In this document: piece by piece, positions 24,046-32,937 of the stretch
Layout of the letters: each line of letters opens with the position of its first letter
Numbering within the stretch: position 1 is the stretch's first letter
Assembly (NCBI GenBank): GCA_903872075.1
Contig: CAIQJF010000018.1
Coordinates: 1-64,000, forward strand
Length of the DNA: 64,000 nt
Direction: 5' to 3'
DNA from: an uncultured Caulobacteraceae bacterium
GTDB taxonomy: Bacteria; Pseudomonadota; Alphaproteobacteria; Caulobacterales; Caulobacteraceae
The notes under the pieces: generated by a model
Database searches by the model: none
What the model was told of the DNA's origin: nothing
What the model saw: the letters and a program-made list of their open reading frames with translations, nothing else
Position numbers and translations under genes: made by a program

Positions 24046-25451
24046 CCTCGAACTCGAAGATCGGTGTCGCGGTCCGCGACATCACCCCGGCCGGGCCGGT
24101 GATGCTGGCCGGTTTCGGCCAGAGGGTGAGCCCCAGCGAAGGCGTGCTCGACCCGATCTTCGCTAAGGCCCTGTGGCTGGAGGCCGGGGCCACCCGCCTC
24201 GCCTTCATCACCACCGATCTGCTGTGTATCCCAGGCCCGCTGGCCGCGGCCGTCACCCTGGCGGCGGGCGAGCAGCTGGGACTGGCGCCGGCGGAGATCT
24301 GCCTGACCGCCTCCCATACCCATTCCGGACCGGCGCCCTACGACGCTGGCGACGGCGCCCCGGGTGTGGCCGCCTACGTCGCCTTCCTGCAGGCGGCGCT
24401 GGTCGAGCTGGCAGCCGCCGCCCGGGATGACGCCCGCCCGGCTCGGGTCGCCACCGCCGTGGGCGCGGCGGCGGACCTGTTCTTCAATCGCCGCACGCGG
24501 GGCCGGCCCAATCGGGTCGACCCACGGCTGCCGGTCATCGTTATTGAGGATGCGGAGACCGGCGCAACGCGGGCGGTGCTGTTCGGCGCGGGCTGCCATC
24601 CGGTCACCCTGGGCTGGGACAATCCGCTGGTGAGCGCCGACTTTCCCGGCGTCGCCCAGAAGGTCATCGAGGCGGCCTTGCCCGGGGCGGTGGCGCTGTT
24701 CTTCAACACGACCGAGGGCAATGTGATTCCGATCACCAGTCCCGATCGCGACGCCCTGGATCCGCGCGGCTATTGCGGCGGCGGACCCGCCGACACCCGA
24801 CGGATGGGCGAGGCCCTGGCCGAGGCCGTGCTGGCCGCGCATGCGCGCCGCGGCCCGGCGCGCGAGCTTTCGCTGCGCACGGCGAGGCAGACCCTGTCGA
24901 TCCTCCCCAACGCCGGCGCCGGCGACCCGGCCCAGGTCGCCGCCGAACTCGCCGAAAGCCATCGCGTGCTGGCCGACTACCTCGGCGACGACCTGCCCCG
25001 GGCCCTGCCGCCGGGGCCGCTATGGTCGATGGCCAGCGCCGCGGTGATCCGGCTCGATCTGGATGAAGACGACATGCGCCGGCTGATGATCGCCTGCTGC
25101 CGTTGCCTCGGACTGACCGCGCGGCTGGCCAGGCCGGAACCGCCCCGGCCCTCGCCCGTGCCGATTCAGGTGATTTCGCTCAATGGTGTCGACCTGTTGA
25201 CCCTGCCGGGCGAGGTGCTGGTGGAGGTCGGCGAGGCCTGGCGGGACGTCGCCGGCCACGACAAGGCCTTCGTTGTCGGTCTCGCCAACGGCCATTTCCG
25301 CTACCTGCCTCTGGCCGCGCATCATGCCGAGCCGCAGGCCGATCAGCGCTATGAGACGGTCACGGCCGGTCTCACGCCCGGCAGTGTCGACAAGGCGGTC
25401 GCCGCCGCCGGTGAGATGCTCGACCTCATGCGGGGCGCTCTGGCGGAGTGA
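24042..25451 (+). CDS. Neutral ceramidase N-terminal-domain-like amidohydrolase
   Basis: 469 residues matching the alkaline/neutral ceramidase N-terminal domain. Zinc-ligand motifs are LTASHTHSGP (His92, His94) and GAGCHPVTLGW (His186). The segment corresponding to GDVSPN in true ceramidases reads EGNVIPI, so the residues used there for catalysis and binding are not conserved. No signal peptide, unlike secreted ceramidases. It starts by ATGA overlap with the PIG-L-like gene. Likely cleaves an amide bond, but ceramide is not established as the substrate. Confidence 0.85.
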   Translation: MTSNSKIGVAVRDITPAGPVMLAGFGQRVSPSEGVLDPIFAKALWLEAGATRLAFITTDLLCIPGPLAAAVTLAAGEQLGLAPAEICLTASHTHSGPAPYDAGDGAPGVAAYVAFLQAALVELAAAARDDARPARVATAVGAAADLFFNRRTRGRPNRVDPRLPVIVIEDAETGATRAVLFGAGCHPVTLGWDNPLVSADFPGVAQKVIEAALPGAVALFFNTTEGNVIPITSPDRDALDPRGYCGGGPADTRRMGEALAEAVLAAHARRGPARELSLRTARQTLSILPNAGAGDPAQVAAELAESHRVLADYLGDDLPRALPPGPLWSMASAAVIRLDLDEDDMRRLMIACCRCLGLTARLARPEPPRPSPVPIQVISLNGVDLLTLPGEVLVEVGEAWRDVAGHDKAFVVGLANGHFRYLPLAAHHAEPQADQRYETVTAGLTPGSVDKAVAAAGEMLDLMRGALAE

Positions 25452-25626
25452 CCTGAGGGATTTAGCACGATGGGCTGTCCGTCGTCAGATGGCCAAAGCC
25501 AGCAAACCCCGTCTGGCGCGTCGTGCAAGTCATTTGGCGCGCTCTGCGATTGCCAGGGGCGTCGCGTCCCGTCACCAGTTGGGCCAGACCGTTGGATGAA
25601 CAAACGCCGCGAGGAGCGCGACCACC

Positions 25627-26472
25627 ATGAAACCCTTTGCTGGTAAGACCATCGTCATCACCGGGGCCACCTCCGGGATTGGCGAGGCGGCGGCGGAGGG
25701 CCTGGCCGCCAAGGGCGCCCGGATCGTCTTCGTTGCAAGAAGCGCCCAAAAGGGTCGCGCTTTGATGGACAAACTCAAGGCGATAAACCCGCAGGCCGAT
25801 CACGACTGGGTGCAAGCCGATCTCTCCACGCTCGCCGCCATGAAGCAGGCCGGCGCGGCGCTGGCCTTGAAGGCGCCGACGATCGATGTGCTGGTGAACA
25901 ACGCCGGGGCGGTGTTCGATCGCCGCGAGGAGACGACCGACGGGCTGGAGATGACCTTTGCGGTCAACCATTTGGCCTATGTCGTGGTGACGGAGATCTT
26001 GCGACCCAATCTGGCCGCGGACGCCCGTATCGTCAGCACCAGTTCAGGGGGGCATGCCTTCGGTCCGCTGGACTTCGACGATCTGCAGGCCGTAAAGGGC
26101 TTTTCCGCAGCGCGGGTGTACGGCCGGTCGAAACTTTGCAACGTTCTCTGGACACGGGCTCTCGCAAAGCGCCTGAAAGGCACGGGCATTACCGCGAACT
26201 GTTTTCATCCTGGCGGGGTCTCAACCGGCTTCGGGTCGAATATGAAAGGGCCCTGGCGCCTGGTGTTCAGCCTCATCAAACCGTTCATGCTGAGTCCGGC
26301 GCGGGGGGCGGAGACCCTGGTGCATCTGGCCAGTTCTGACACAGTCAAGGGTCAGACCGGCGGCTATTGGGTGAAGCGGAAATTGACCACGCCCTCGGTG
26401 GACGCCCAGAACGACGCCAGCGCTGAGCGCCTTTGGGCGTTAAGCGCTGATATTGCGGGGGTGCCAATCTGA
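25627..26472 (+). CDS. SDR family oxidoreductase (retinol-dehydrogenase-like)
   Basis: 281 residues. TGATSGIG, LVNNAGAV, STSSGG, YGRSKLCN (Tyr and Lys) and CFHPGGVSTGF place it with retinol dehydrogenase/WW-oxidoreductase-like SDRs. The ATG follows GAGGAGCG. It stands alone, 175 bases after the ceramidase-like gene and about 120 before an AraC gene that may regulate it. Substrate not known. Confidence 0.9.
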   Translation: MKPFAGKTIVITGATSGIGEAAAEGLAAKGARIVFVARSAQKGRALMDKLKAINPQADHDWVQADLSTLAAMKQAGAALALKAPTIDVLVNNAGAVFDRREETTDGLEMTFAVNHLAYVVVTEILRPNLAADARIVSTSSGGHAFGPLDFDDLQAVKGFSAARVYGRSKLCNVLWTRALAKRLKGTGITANCFHPGGVSTGFGSNMKGPWRLVFSLIKPFMLSPARGAETLVHLASSDTVKGQTGGYWVKRKLTTPSVDAQNDASAERLWALSADIAGVPI

Positions 26473-26593
26473 ACGGGTCCCTTGCGGGTGATGTTGCCGC
26501 CGGATCTCGGCGTGGGGGCGCGCCGCCTAGGCGGGAGAGGAAGACAGTGTCAGATCTCCGCTTGAAAGACACCTGTGACGTGAACCGCAGCGT

Positions 26594-27598
26594 ATGACCG
26601 CGGCGTCGGCTTTTACCGTTCTGCCCTCGACCGCCATGGCGCTTATTGATGCGGGCATAGCGCCCGACCGCGTGCTCCGCCGCGCCGGGCTTCCCGCCGA
26701 TCTGTTCGCCCGCGGAATTGTCCGCCTCCCGACCGCACAATACTATGCTCTCTGGAATGCCGCCGAACAGGAGGCCGGGGTCGATCTGGCGCTACTGGTT
26801 GAGCAATCCTTCCGCGTGGAAGCTTTCGACCCGTTGGTGTTCGCTCTCTTCTGCTGCTCTGATCTCAGCGCTGCCGTCGCCCGCGGCGCAAGGTTCAAGC
26901 CGCTTGTGGGGCCGGTGAGCATGCATTTCGGCGCTCTGTCTGGGGCCATGGTGGTCACGATCTGCTGGCCCGTGGACCAAACGCCGCCGGCTTCGCTCGC
27001 CTTCGCGCAGCTGATGTTCTGGGTCTCGCTCGCCCGGCTGGCGACACGGGCCCCCGTTACGCCTCTCCGCGTGACGGCGCCCGTGGCTCCGCCGGATCCG
27101 TCGGCCTATCGGGCGTATTTCGGATCGGAAGTTGAGGTCGGGGCATATTGGACGGTCACTTTCTCAAGTGACGATTGTTCGCGTCCATTCCTGACCGCCA
27201 ACGCGGATATGTGGCGGTTCTTCGAGCCCGATCTCCGCCGGCGGCTCGCCGAGCTCGACGTCGGGTCGACCACGACCGAACGCCTTAAGGCCGCGCTTCT
27301 CGAGGCCCTGCCGGCTGGGGAGGTGACGATGCCCGCGCTCTCGCGCAGGCTGGGTCTGAGTACGCGCACGCTGCAGCGGCGGCTTGGCGAGGAAGGCACC
27401 GCATTTCAAAAAGTGGTCACCGAGACCCGCGAGAACCTGGCCGTGCACTATCTGCAATGCAGCCATTTGTCGGCGGCCGAGATTTCCTACCTGCTTGGCT
27501 ATCAGGACCAGAATTCGTTCTACAGGGCGTTCCGCGGCTGGACCGGGACCACGCCGGATTCGACGCGGGCAGCAGCCGGTTTGGCCGCTCTTGCGTGA
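26594..27598 (+). CDS. AraC family transcriptional regulator
   Basis: 334 residues: N-terminal arabinose-binding-like domain, then a complete HTH_18 domain (MPALSRRLGLSTRTLQRRL and ISYLLGYQDQNSFYRAFRGW, then TGTTPDSTR). It follows the SDR in the same direction and likely senses a small hydrophobic effector. Target genes are uncertain; the SDR is the nearest. Confidence 0.92.
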   Translation: MTAASAFTVLPSTAMALIDAGIAPDRVLRRAGLPADLFARGIVRLPTAQYYALWNAAEQEAGVDLALLVEQSFRVEAFDPLVFALFCCSDLSAAVARGARFKPLVGPVSMHFGALSGAMVVTICWPVDQTPPASLAFAQLMFWVSLARLATRAPVTPLRVTAPVAPPDPSAYRAYFGSEVEVGAYWTVTFSSDDCSRPFLTANADMWRFFEPDLRRRLAELDVGSTTTERLKAALLEALPAGEVTMPALSRRLGLSTRTLQRRLGEEGTAFQKVVTETRENLAVHYLQCSHLSAAEISYLLGYQDQNSFYRAFRGWTGTTPDSTRAAAGLAALA

Positions 27599-27915
27599 TC
27601 AAATGGCGTCGTCGATCGATGCGCATCAGGACTCAATGATCACCGGCAAAATATGACGGGCGCCGCCACGTCGCTGCTGGGCGCGAAGGTGGCCGATGAC
27701 AGCGACGATGGCCTCGAGGCCAATATTCTCGCGAGGGACCCCGAGCGGTCGCGGGTCATTGGCTGACAAATCCGTGTCGATCAACTCCGTATCGACATGC
27801 CCCATCTGGTTCTGCGGCAGACATCCTGCGGGGGCTTCGCGCTAAGCGGACCCGCCGGGCGTTGGGGCCCTTCGACCTTGCCGCCAGATCCCGCCTCCGG
27901 ACGGTCTGCGCGCGG
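27599..27915. other. 317-base gap, nothing recognised
   Basis: Lies between convergent AraC and LysR genes. Short frames occur on the plus strand, but those past 27797 run antisense to the LysR gene. I see no terminator hairpin with a T tract, RNA gene or repeat here. Confidence 0.55.
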
Positions 27916-28824
27916 TCAATCAGCTACCGCACTCCGGATCTGGCCTCGGAGCCAGACATGGAACGGGTCGTCGGCAAAGGGCGCCGACCAGACCTGGGTC
28001 ACGACGAAGGCGCGTTTCGGGATCGGCGGATCAACCAGGGTCAGACCGAAGGTGGCCCCGAACGTGCGGACAAGGCGGGCCGACGCGGTGAGCGCCATGT
28101 CGGTCGCGCCCACGACAGCCAGAGCCCCAATGAAGTTGGTCGTGGTCAGCGCAACGGTGCGGGTCAGGCCCCGCGCGGCCAGAAAGCTGTCGATGTCCGA
28201 GCGCCCATCGCCGAGAAGAGACACGGAAACATGGGCGAGATTTGCGAAGTCATGCACTGTCATCGCCGTGGAGAGAACCGGATGGCCGTCCCGGACCGCC
28301 GTGACGATGTGATCCTCGAACAATGACTCTGCGGAGGCGCCTCGTGACAGGGGCGTGTCTTCCGTGGCGAAGATGATGTCGATTTCACCGCGCGCGATCC
28401 GGCTTGGGGCCTCCGTGGAGTAGGGCTCGACCATGACCGTAAGGCCAGGCGCCTTGCGGCGAAGGGTCTTCATGAGCGCCGGCAGGATGGTGACCATGTG
28501 ATAGTCCGAGGCGATCAGGCGGACAGTCCTGCGGGCGGTCTCGGGTTCGAACGACGGCTCGTTCATCATGCCGGCGATATCGGTCATCAGGGAACGCACC
28601 CGCGGGGCGAGGCTTTGGCCCTTGGGCGTCAGGACCAGGCCTCCGGATGCGCGGACCAGCAGGGGATCGTCGAACAGGACACGCAGCCGCTGCAGAGCCC
28701 GGCTCATCGCCGGTTGACTGAGACCGACGTCCGCGGCTGCGGCGGTGATGTGCCGGCGCGCCAGCAAGGCGCTGAGGGCTTTCAGCAGGTTCAGATCGAT
28801 GGAATGCAAATGTGTATGACGCAT
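27916..28824 (-). CDS. LysR family transcriptional regulator
   Basis: 302 residues from the ATG at 28824: the winged-helix domain includes IDLNLLKALSALL and VGLSQPAMSRALQRLR, and VLTPKGQSLAPRV ends the DNA-binding part; the periplasmic-binding-like effector domain follows. An upstream ATG at 28872 would add 16 atypical residues. Divergent from the membrane protein gene at 28917, which it probably controls. The subgroup resembles NodD/LinR-like regulators of aromatic metabolism, though the ligand is unknown. Confidence 0.92.
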   Translation of the reverse strand: MRHTHLHSIDLNLLKALSALLARRHITAAAADVGLSQPAMSRALQRLRVLFDDPLLVRASGGLVLTPKGQSLAPRVRSLMTDIAGMMNEPSFEPETARRTVRLIASDYHMVTILPALMKTLRRKAPGLTVMVEPYSTEAPSRIARGEIDIIFATEDTPLSRGASAESLFEDHIVTAVRDGHPVLSTAMTVHDFANLAHVSVSLLGDGRSDIDSFLAARGLTRTVALTTTNFIGALAVVGATDMALTASARLVRTFGATFGLTLVDPPIPKRAFVVTQVWSAPFADDPFHVWLRGQIRSAVAD

Positions 28825-28916
28825 GAAGCGGATATAAATCATGCATTTGTTATATGAAAAAGGGGCGGGCATAGCTGCGGGAGACGACGAAACGACTTTT
28901 GTATCTTGAGGGCTTC

Positions 28917-29564
28917 ATGAACGAACAATCCCTGGCCCGCGCGACCGGCGGCCTGATGAGTCTGAGCGGCGCGGCAAACGTGGCCTTCTGGATTCTGGCG
29001 TGGAGGATCGGGTCCTTTGTCGGGGCGGCGGCGGTCCTCGACCCGCTTTGGGCGCCGAGCCAGGCGCTGCATCTGACCGCTTCGATCCTGGGCGCGATTG
29101 GTTTGGCGGGGCTGTTCGCGGTGCTTCGGCGCGCAATTGGAGCTGGGAGTGCTCTGAGTTTCGCCTTGGCCCTCGTGGGAGCCCTTTGCTACTTCGCCGA
29201 CGGCGTCATCGCCTTTTCGATCTTTCCGGCCGTGGCGCAAGCGGCCCCGACCATGGTCGCGGCCAGCGGAATCATGAACGGCCCTCCGCTCCTGTTCACC
29301 TTCATCGCCTTTTCGGTGATGTTCATGATCGGGTATCTCGCCCTGAGCGCCGCGCTGGCGCGGACGCGCATGTTCCCGCTTGGCGCGATCGGTCTGTTCG
29401 CCTTGGGCGCCGTGATCTCGAACCTTCCCCCTGGACCTGTGCCGACCGCCCTGATCGAGGCCGGCGGCGTTGTCTTCGGGGCGGGAGCGATCTGGCTCGG
29501 CCTCGTTGTGATGGGGCAGGGTCGGGCGAGGGCACGAGCCGAGGGCGCGGCGCTGCCGTTTTGA
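28917..29564 (+). CDS. Predicted multi-pass membrane protein of unknown function
   Basis: 215 residues with about six hydrophobic helices and a short basic C-terminus, resembling DUF4386-type membrane proteins in layout. ATG 28917 follows TTGAGGGC. It is divergent from a LysR gene with about 90 bases between them, so it is probably that regulator's target. Function not recognised. The 29565-29780 region downstream shows nothing. Confidence 0.75.
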   Translation: MNEQSLARATGGLMSLSGAANVAFWILAWRIGSFVGAAAVLDPLWAPSQALHLTASILGAIGLAGLFAVLRRAIGAGSALSFALALVGALCYFADGVIAFSIFPAVAQAAPTMVAASGIMNGPPLLFTFIAFSVMFMIGYLALSAALARTRMFPLGAIGLFALGAVISNLPPGPVPTALIEAGGVVFGAGAIWLGLVVMGQGRARARAEGAALPF

Positions 29565-29780
29565 CGGCCGGTCTAAATGGTCGTCGAGAGGGATGACTCC
29601 ATGCCCTGACCTCGGACGGCAATCCCGCCGCCTAAGGCGGCCGAGGGACCCTTTGAATCTCCCGCGGACCCCAAGCCGCGATCTCCTGTTCCCGTCCCGC
29701 AGCCGGCAGGCCAACTTTCGACAAGACGCAGTCCAGGCCGCGGTTACAAGGCGACCCACGCAAATGGCGGGGAGACGGGT

Positions 29781-30935
29781 GTGGAACAGGATTCAGATTG
29801 GCGGGGCCGCTTCCCGCGGAATGAGATCGTTTCGTTGCTGGACATCAACCGGCGGTACAATCTCGCCGAGAGCACCGCCCAGGATCTGTTGTTCTCCGAA
29901 ATCGTCGACCTGGCCGGCGGCATGGCGGCGCTGGGCGAACTCAAGATGGGCTATGGCTCATCGGCGGGCCTGCCGCGTCTTCGCGCCGGGATCGCGGCGC
30001 TGACCGGGGTGCGACCGGACGAGGTGATCACCACCCAGGGAACGGCGCTGGGCCTGTTTCTCCTGGCGTTCGAGCTCTGCCGTCCTGGCGATGAAGCGGT
30101 GATCGCGACACCCTGCTTCCCGCCGGCTCGCGATGCGCTGATCGGCGCGGGTATCACGGTGCGCGAGCGCCGGCTGAGCTTTGACCGCGGCTACAGGCTG
30201 ACCGCCGATCTGCTGGAGCCGCTTCTGAGCGAACGGACGCGGCTTGTGAGCATCGCCAGTCCGCAGAACCCGAGCGGTGTTCAAACGACCCTGGCCGAAA
30301 TCGGGGCCATTCTGGACCTGATGCGCCTGAAGGCCCCGGGCGCGCGTCTGTTCGTCGACGAGACCTACCGCGATGCAACCTATGGGGACGATCAGCCGAT
30401 CGGCAGCGCCGCGACCCTCGGTCCTTCCGTGATCACCGGCGGATCAGTGTCCAAGGCGCATGGCGCGCCGGGGCTGCGCGTGGGTTGGTTGACCGTCCCC
30501 GACCGCGAACTCCGCGAGCGATTGGCGATCACGAAGATGAATATCGTGCTCTCGGGATCGCCGCTCGACGAGACCTTGGCCGCCGCGATCCTCGACAACC
30601 GCGAGACGATCCTTGGCCCGCGCCGCGCCCTGCTGGCGAGCGGGGTGGCGACTGTCGCCGCCTGGGTCGACCGTCAGAGCGGGCTTGTGGACTGGGTCAA
30701 GCCGGACGCCGGAGCCCTGTGCTGCCTGCGGTTGAAGCCGGACAGGTTCGACGCGGCCGGGGTTGGCCGTTTCTGGTCGGCTCTCGCCGCATCGGACCTT
30801 CAGATCGGCGACGGCGCCTGGTTCGGGGAGTCCTCCGCCGTTCTGCGGCTGGGTTTCGGCTATCTTCCCATCGAGATCCTGCCCGACGCCCTGGGTGCGC
30901 TCTCCGCGGCGATGGAGAGCGCAGCGATGGGGTGA
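29781..30935 (+). CDS. PLP-dependent aminotransferase class I/II
   Basis: 384 residues of fold-type I. SPQNPSGV is the conserved Asn-Pro region, FVDETYRD carries the pyridine-nitrogen Asp, the PLP lysine is in SVSKAHGAPGLRVGW, and LRLGFG near the end carries the carboxylate-binding Arg. GTG start with GGGGAGA upstream. Substrate unknown; related proteins include capreomycidine-synthase-like and aspartate-family aminotransferases. It converges on the AraC gene downstream. Confidence 0.9.
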   Translation: MEQDSDWRGRFPRNEIVSLLDINRRYNLAESTAQDLLFSEIVDLAGGMAALGELKMGYGSSAGLPRLRAGIAALTGVRPDEVITTQGTALGLFLLAFELCRPGDEAVIATPCFPPARDALIGAGITVRERRLSFDRGYRLTADLLEPLLSERTRLVSIASPQNPSGVQTTLAEIGAILDLMRLKAPGARLFVDETYRDATYGDDQPIGSAATLGPSVITGGSVSKAHGAPGLRVGWLTVPDRELRERLAITKMNIVLSGSPLDETLAAAILDNRETILGPRRALLASGVATVAAWVDRQSGLVDWVKPDAGALCCLRLKPDRFDAAGVGRFWSALAASDLQIGDGAWFGESSAVLRLGFGYLPIEILPDALGALSAAMESAAMG

Positions 30936-30947
30936 CGCCTCTGGCGC

Positions 30948-31772
30948 TCAGTGCATCGATCTGGCGTAGAGCGCCGGAGTCGTGCCGGTGAACTGTTTGA
31001 ACCGTTTCGTGAAATGCGCCTGGTCGGCGAATCCCACATCCAGCGCCACCTGGGCCGCCGGCTCGCCGCGGCGGAGGAGGTCGCGCGATCTGGCGATCCG
31101 CACCTGTGTCAGATAGGCGTGCGGCGTCAGTCCAAGGTGCTGCGTGAACAGTTTGATCAGATGGTGCAGGCCGACGCCGGCCGCGTTCGAGGCGTCGACA
31201 AGGCTGATGTGGTCACAGGCGCGGGCTTCCAGAAACGCCTTGGCGCGATTGACCGCCTTCGGACAGCCGGCGTCGGACTCCGTGAACCGCGTGGCCCCAT
31301 AGCGCTGGACCAGCAGCGACACGCCGCGCGTCATCGCCTGCTCGGCGGCGACCACATCCTCGCCGTCCATGCCGAGCCTGTGGGCCAGGGCAAGGCAGCG
31401 CCAGACGGCGTGATCGTCGACGACCGCCTGGCGGATCGCGGAACGGCCACCGGACAGTCGCGGCGACATCGCCGCAAGAACGGTTTCCGGCACATAGAGG
31501 GCCGCGTAGACAAGCTCTTCGCCGTGCGCGCGTTCGCCGGTGTGCATCTCACCCGGATTCACCACCGACAGGCTTCCAGAGCCCGCGTATTGTCGCGATC
31601 TTCCATGCCTGAAGGCTTTCACCCCGCCGTGCATGACGCCGATCATCAGGTCATCGTGCGAATGCGGCGCGAAGCTGTGCCGCACGAACCTTGCGGCCAT
31701 GAGGTCGATTCCGCCGAAGATGTTTGATCTGCGGAACGTCGCCCGGTCGAGGCGGCTTTCGAACTGGGTCAT
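30948..31772 (-). CDS. AraC family regulator with cupin sensor domain
   Basis: 274 residues: an N-terminal cupin-type AraC-binding domain (HSHDDLMIGVMHGG, VVNPGEMHTG) and a C-terminal HTH_18 (ISLVDASNAAGVGLHHLIKLF and VALDVGFADQAHFTKRFKQ, then TGTTPALYAR). ATG 31772 is where the cupin similarity begins; the long open frame upstream is non-coding. Regulators of this kind often control efflux or amino-acid exporters; no such target is adjacent, but the aminotransferase converges with it. Confidence 0.9.
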   Translation of the reverse strand: MTQFESRLDRATFRRSNIFGGIDLMAARFVRHSFAPHSHDDLMIGVMHGGVKAFRHGRSRQYAGSGSLSVVNPGEMHTGERAHGEELVYAALYVPETVLAAMSPRLSGGRSAIRQAVVDDHAVWRCLALAHRLGMDGEDVVAAEQAMTRGVSLLVQRYGATRFTESDAGCPKAVNRAKAFLEARACDHISLVDASNAAGVGLHHLIKLFTQHLGLTPHAYLTQVRIARSRDLLRRGEPAAQVALDVGFADQAHFTKRFKQFTGTTPALYARSMH

Positions 31773-31910
31773 AGCCGTGGTCACAAGGATAACGTCCGAG
31801 GAGGGGGCGACATCGCACGCCGGCGAGATTTGTCGCTCAGAGGTTCCGGCGGCCTTTGGCAGAATTCCTAATGATTTCAGAACCCCCTGACAACACTCAC
31901 CCACCGGTTG

Positions 31911-32084
31911 AACGCCGCCGATATCCGGGCCGAGCTTGAACGGCGCGGGCAAACCATCGGCGGCTACGACCTGCTGATCGCCGGCCACGCCCGCAGCCGG
32001 GGCTTGGTGGTGGTGACGAACAATCTCGGCGAATTCGGCCGCGTCACAGGTCTGCGATGCATCGATTGGAATGGCCCGGCTTGA
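31911..32084 (+). pseudogene. C-terminal remnant of a VapC (PIN) toxin
   Basis: Plus-strand translation gives DIRAELERRGQTIGGYDLLI, then AGHARSRGLVVVTNNLGEF and GRVTGLRCIDW before a TGA at 32082. This is the last third of a PIN toxin (IRAxLExxGxxIGxxDxLIAAHA...VTNNxxEFxRVxGLxxxxW). The N-terminal half with LDTN is missing; upstream sequence is unrelated. It sits directly before an intact VapBC pair, marking an earlier module that decayed. Confidence 0.8.
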
Positions 32085-32133
32085 GGTCGCCAGGCTCGAA
32101 GCGCGGCGTTGATTCCGGAGTCCGCCGAGGTTA

Positions 32134-32155
32134 TTCTTACTCGATTCAGTAAGAA
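32134..32155. promoter_or_regulatory. Palindrome, candidate antitoxin operator
   Basis: TTCTTACT-CGATTC-AGTAAGAA is a perfect 8-base inverted repeat 11 bases before the antitoxin ATG. Same TTAC/GTAA half-sites as the palindromes at 21148 and 21253. Confidence 0.55.
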
Positions 32156-32166
32156 AGGCGCGCGCC

Positions 32167-32418
32167 ATGCGGATCACGTCCAAGGGCCAGGTCACCATCC
32201 CTCAGGATGTGCGTGAACGGGCCGGTCTCATGCCAGGCACGGATGTCGCGTTCGAAATCGAAGCCGGCGTTGTCCGCCTGGTTAAGGCGAAGAGCGGGGG
32301 CGCTCGCCGGACGCGGGGTCAAACACTTGTCGAGAGCCTTCGCGGAGGCGGTGACTTCCGCATGACGACCGACGAGATCGTCGCCTTGATGCGAGGGCCT
32401 GCGGCCGACGAAGGCTGA
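32167..32418 (+). CDS. AbrB-type antitoxin of fourth VapBC module
   Basis: 83 residues: MRITSKGQVTIPQDVRERAG is the AbrB-like fold, followed by an arm ending FRMTTDEIVALMRG, typical of VapB antitoxins. The AAAGG ribosome site follows the palindrome directly. The toxin gene begins 11 bases after its stop. Confidence 0.9.
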   Translation: MRITSKGQVTIPQDVRERAGLMPGTDVAFEIEAGVVRLVKAKSGGARRTRGQTLVESLRGGGDFRMTTDEIVALMRGPAADEG

Positions 32419-32429
32419 GCCGCCCGGCC

Positions 32430-32831
32430 ATGATCCTCGTCGATTCCAACATCATCATCGATGTCCTGACCTCGGATCCGACATGGCGGGGCTGGTCCGA
32501 GGCGGCGCTGGGCGACGCCGCCGATCGGGACGAGGTGGCTATCAATCCGATCATCTATGCCGAGATCGCCGCCGGGTTCGCGACGATCGCCGCGCTTGAT
32601 CGCCATCTCGGCGCGGAGACCTTCCGACGGCTGCCGCTGCCCTACGAGGCGGGCTTCGTCGCGGGCCGGGCGTTCGTGGAGTACCGTCGGCGCGGCGGGG
32701 CGCGAACCTCGCCGCTGCCCGATTTCTACATCGGCGCCCATGCCGCGGTGTCGGGCCTCATCCTGCTGACGCGGGACGCCCGGCGCTACGCCGGCTACTT
32801 TCCCAAGGTGCGGCTGATCTCGCCGGACTGA
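32430..32831 (+). CDS. VapC-type PIN-domain toxin
   Basis: 133 residues with the intact acidic set: ILVDSNIIIDVL, IIYAEIAAGF, LPDFYIGAHA and LTRDARRYAGYFP. Predicted RNase toxin paired with the antitoxin immediately upstream. Confidence 0.92.
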   Translation: MILVDSNIIIDVLTSDPTWRGWSEAALGDAADRDEVAINPIIYAEIAAGFATIAALDRHLGAETFRRLPLPYEAGFVAGRAFVEYRRRGGARTSPLPDFYIGAHAAVSGLILLTRDARRYAGYFPKVRLISPD

Positions 32832-32937
32832 CGGTCATCGCCGCGCTCACGGCCATTATGCCACAACTGGCGTTGGGGCAAAGTTTCCCCATATGGAGCG
32901 CGACGGCGTTCGACGCCGGATCAGGGAGATGTCCAAG

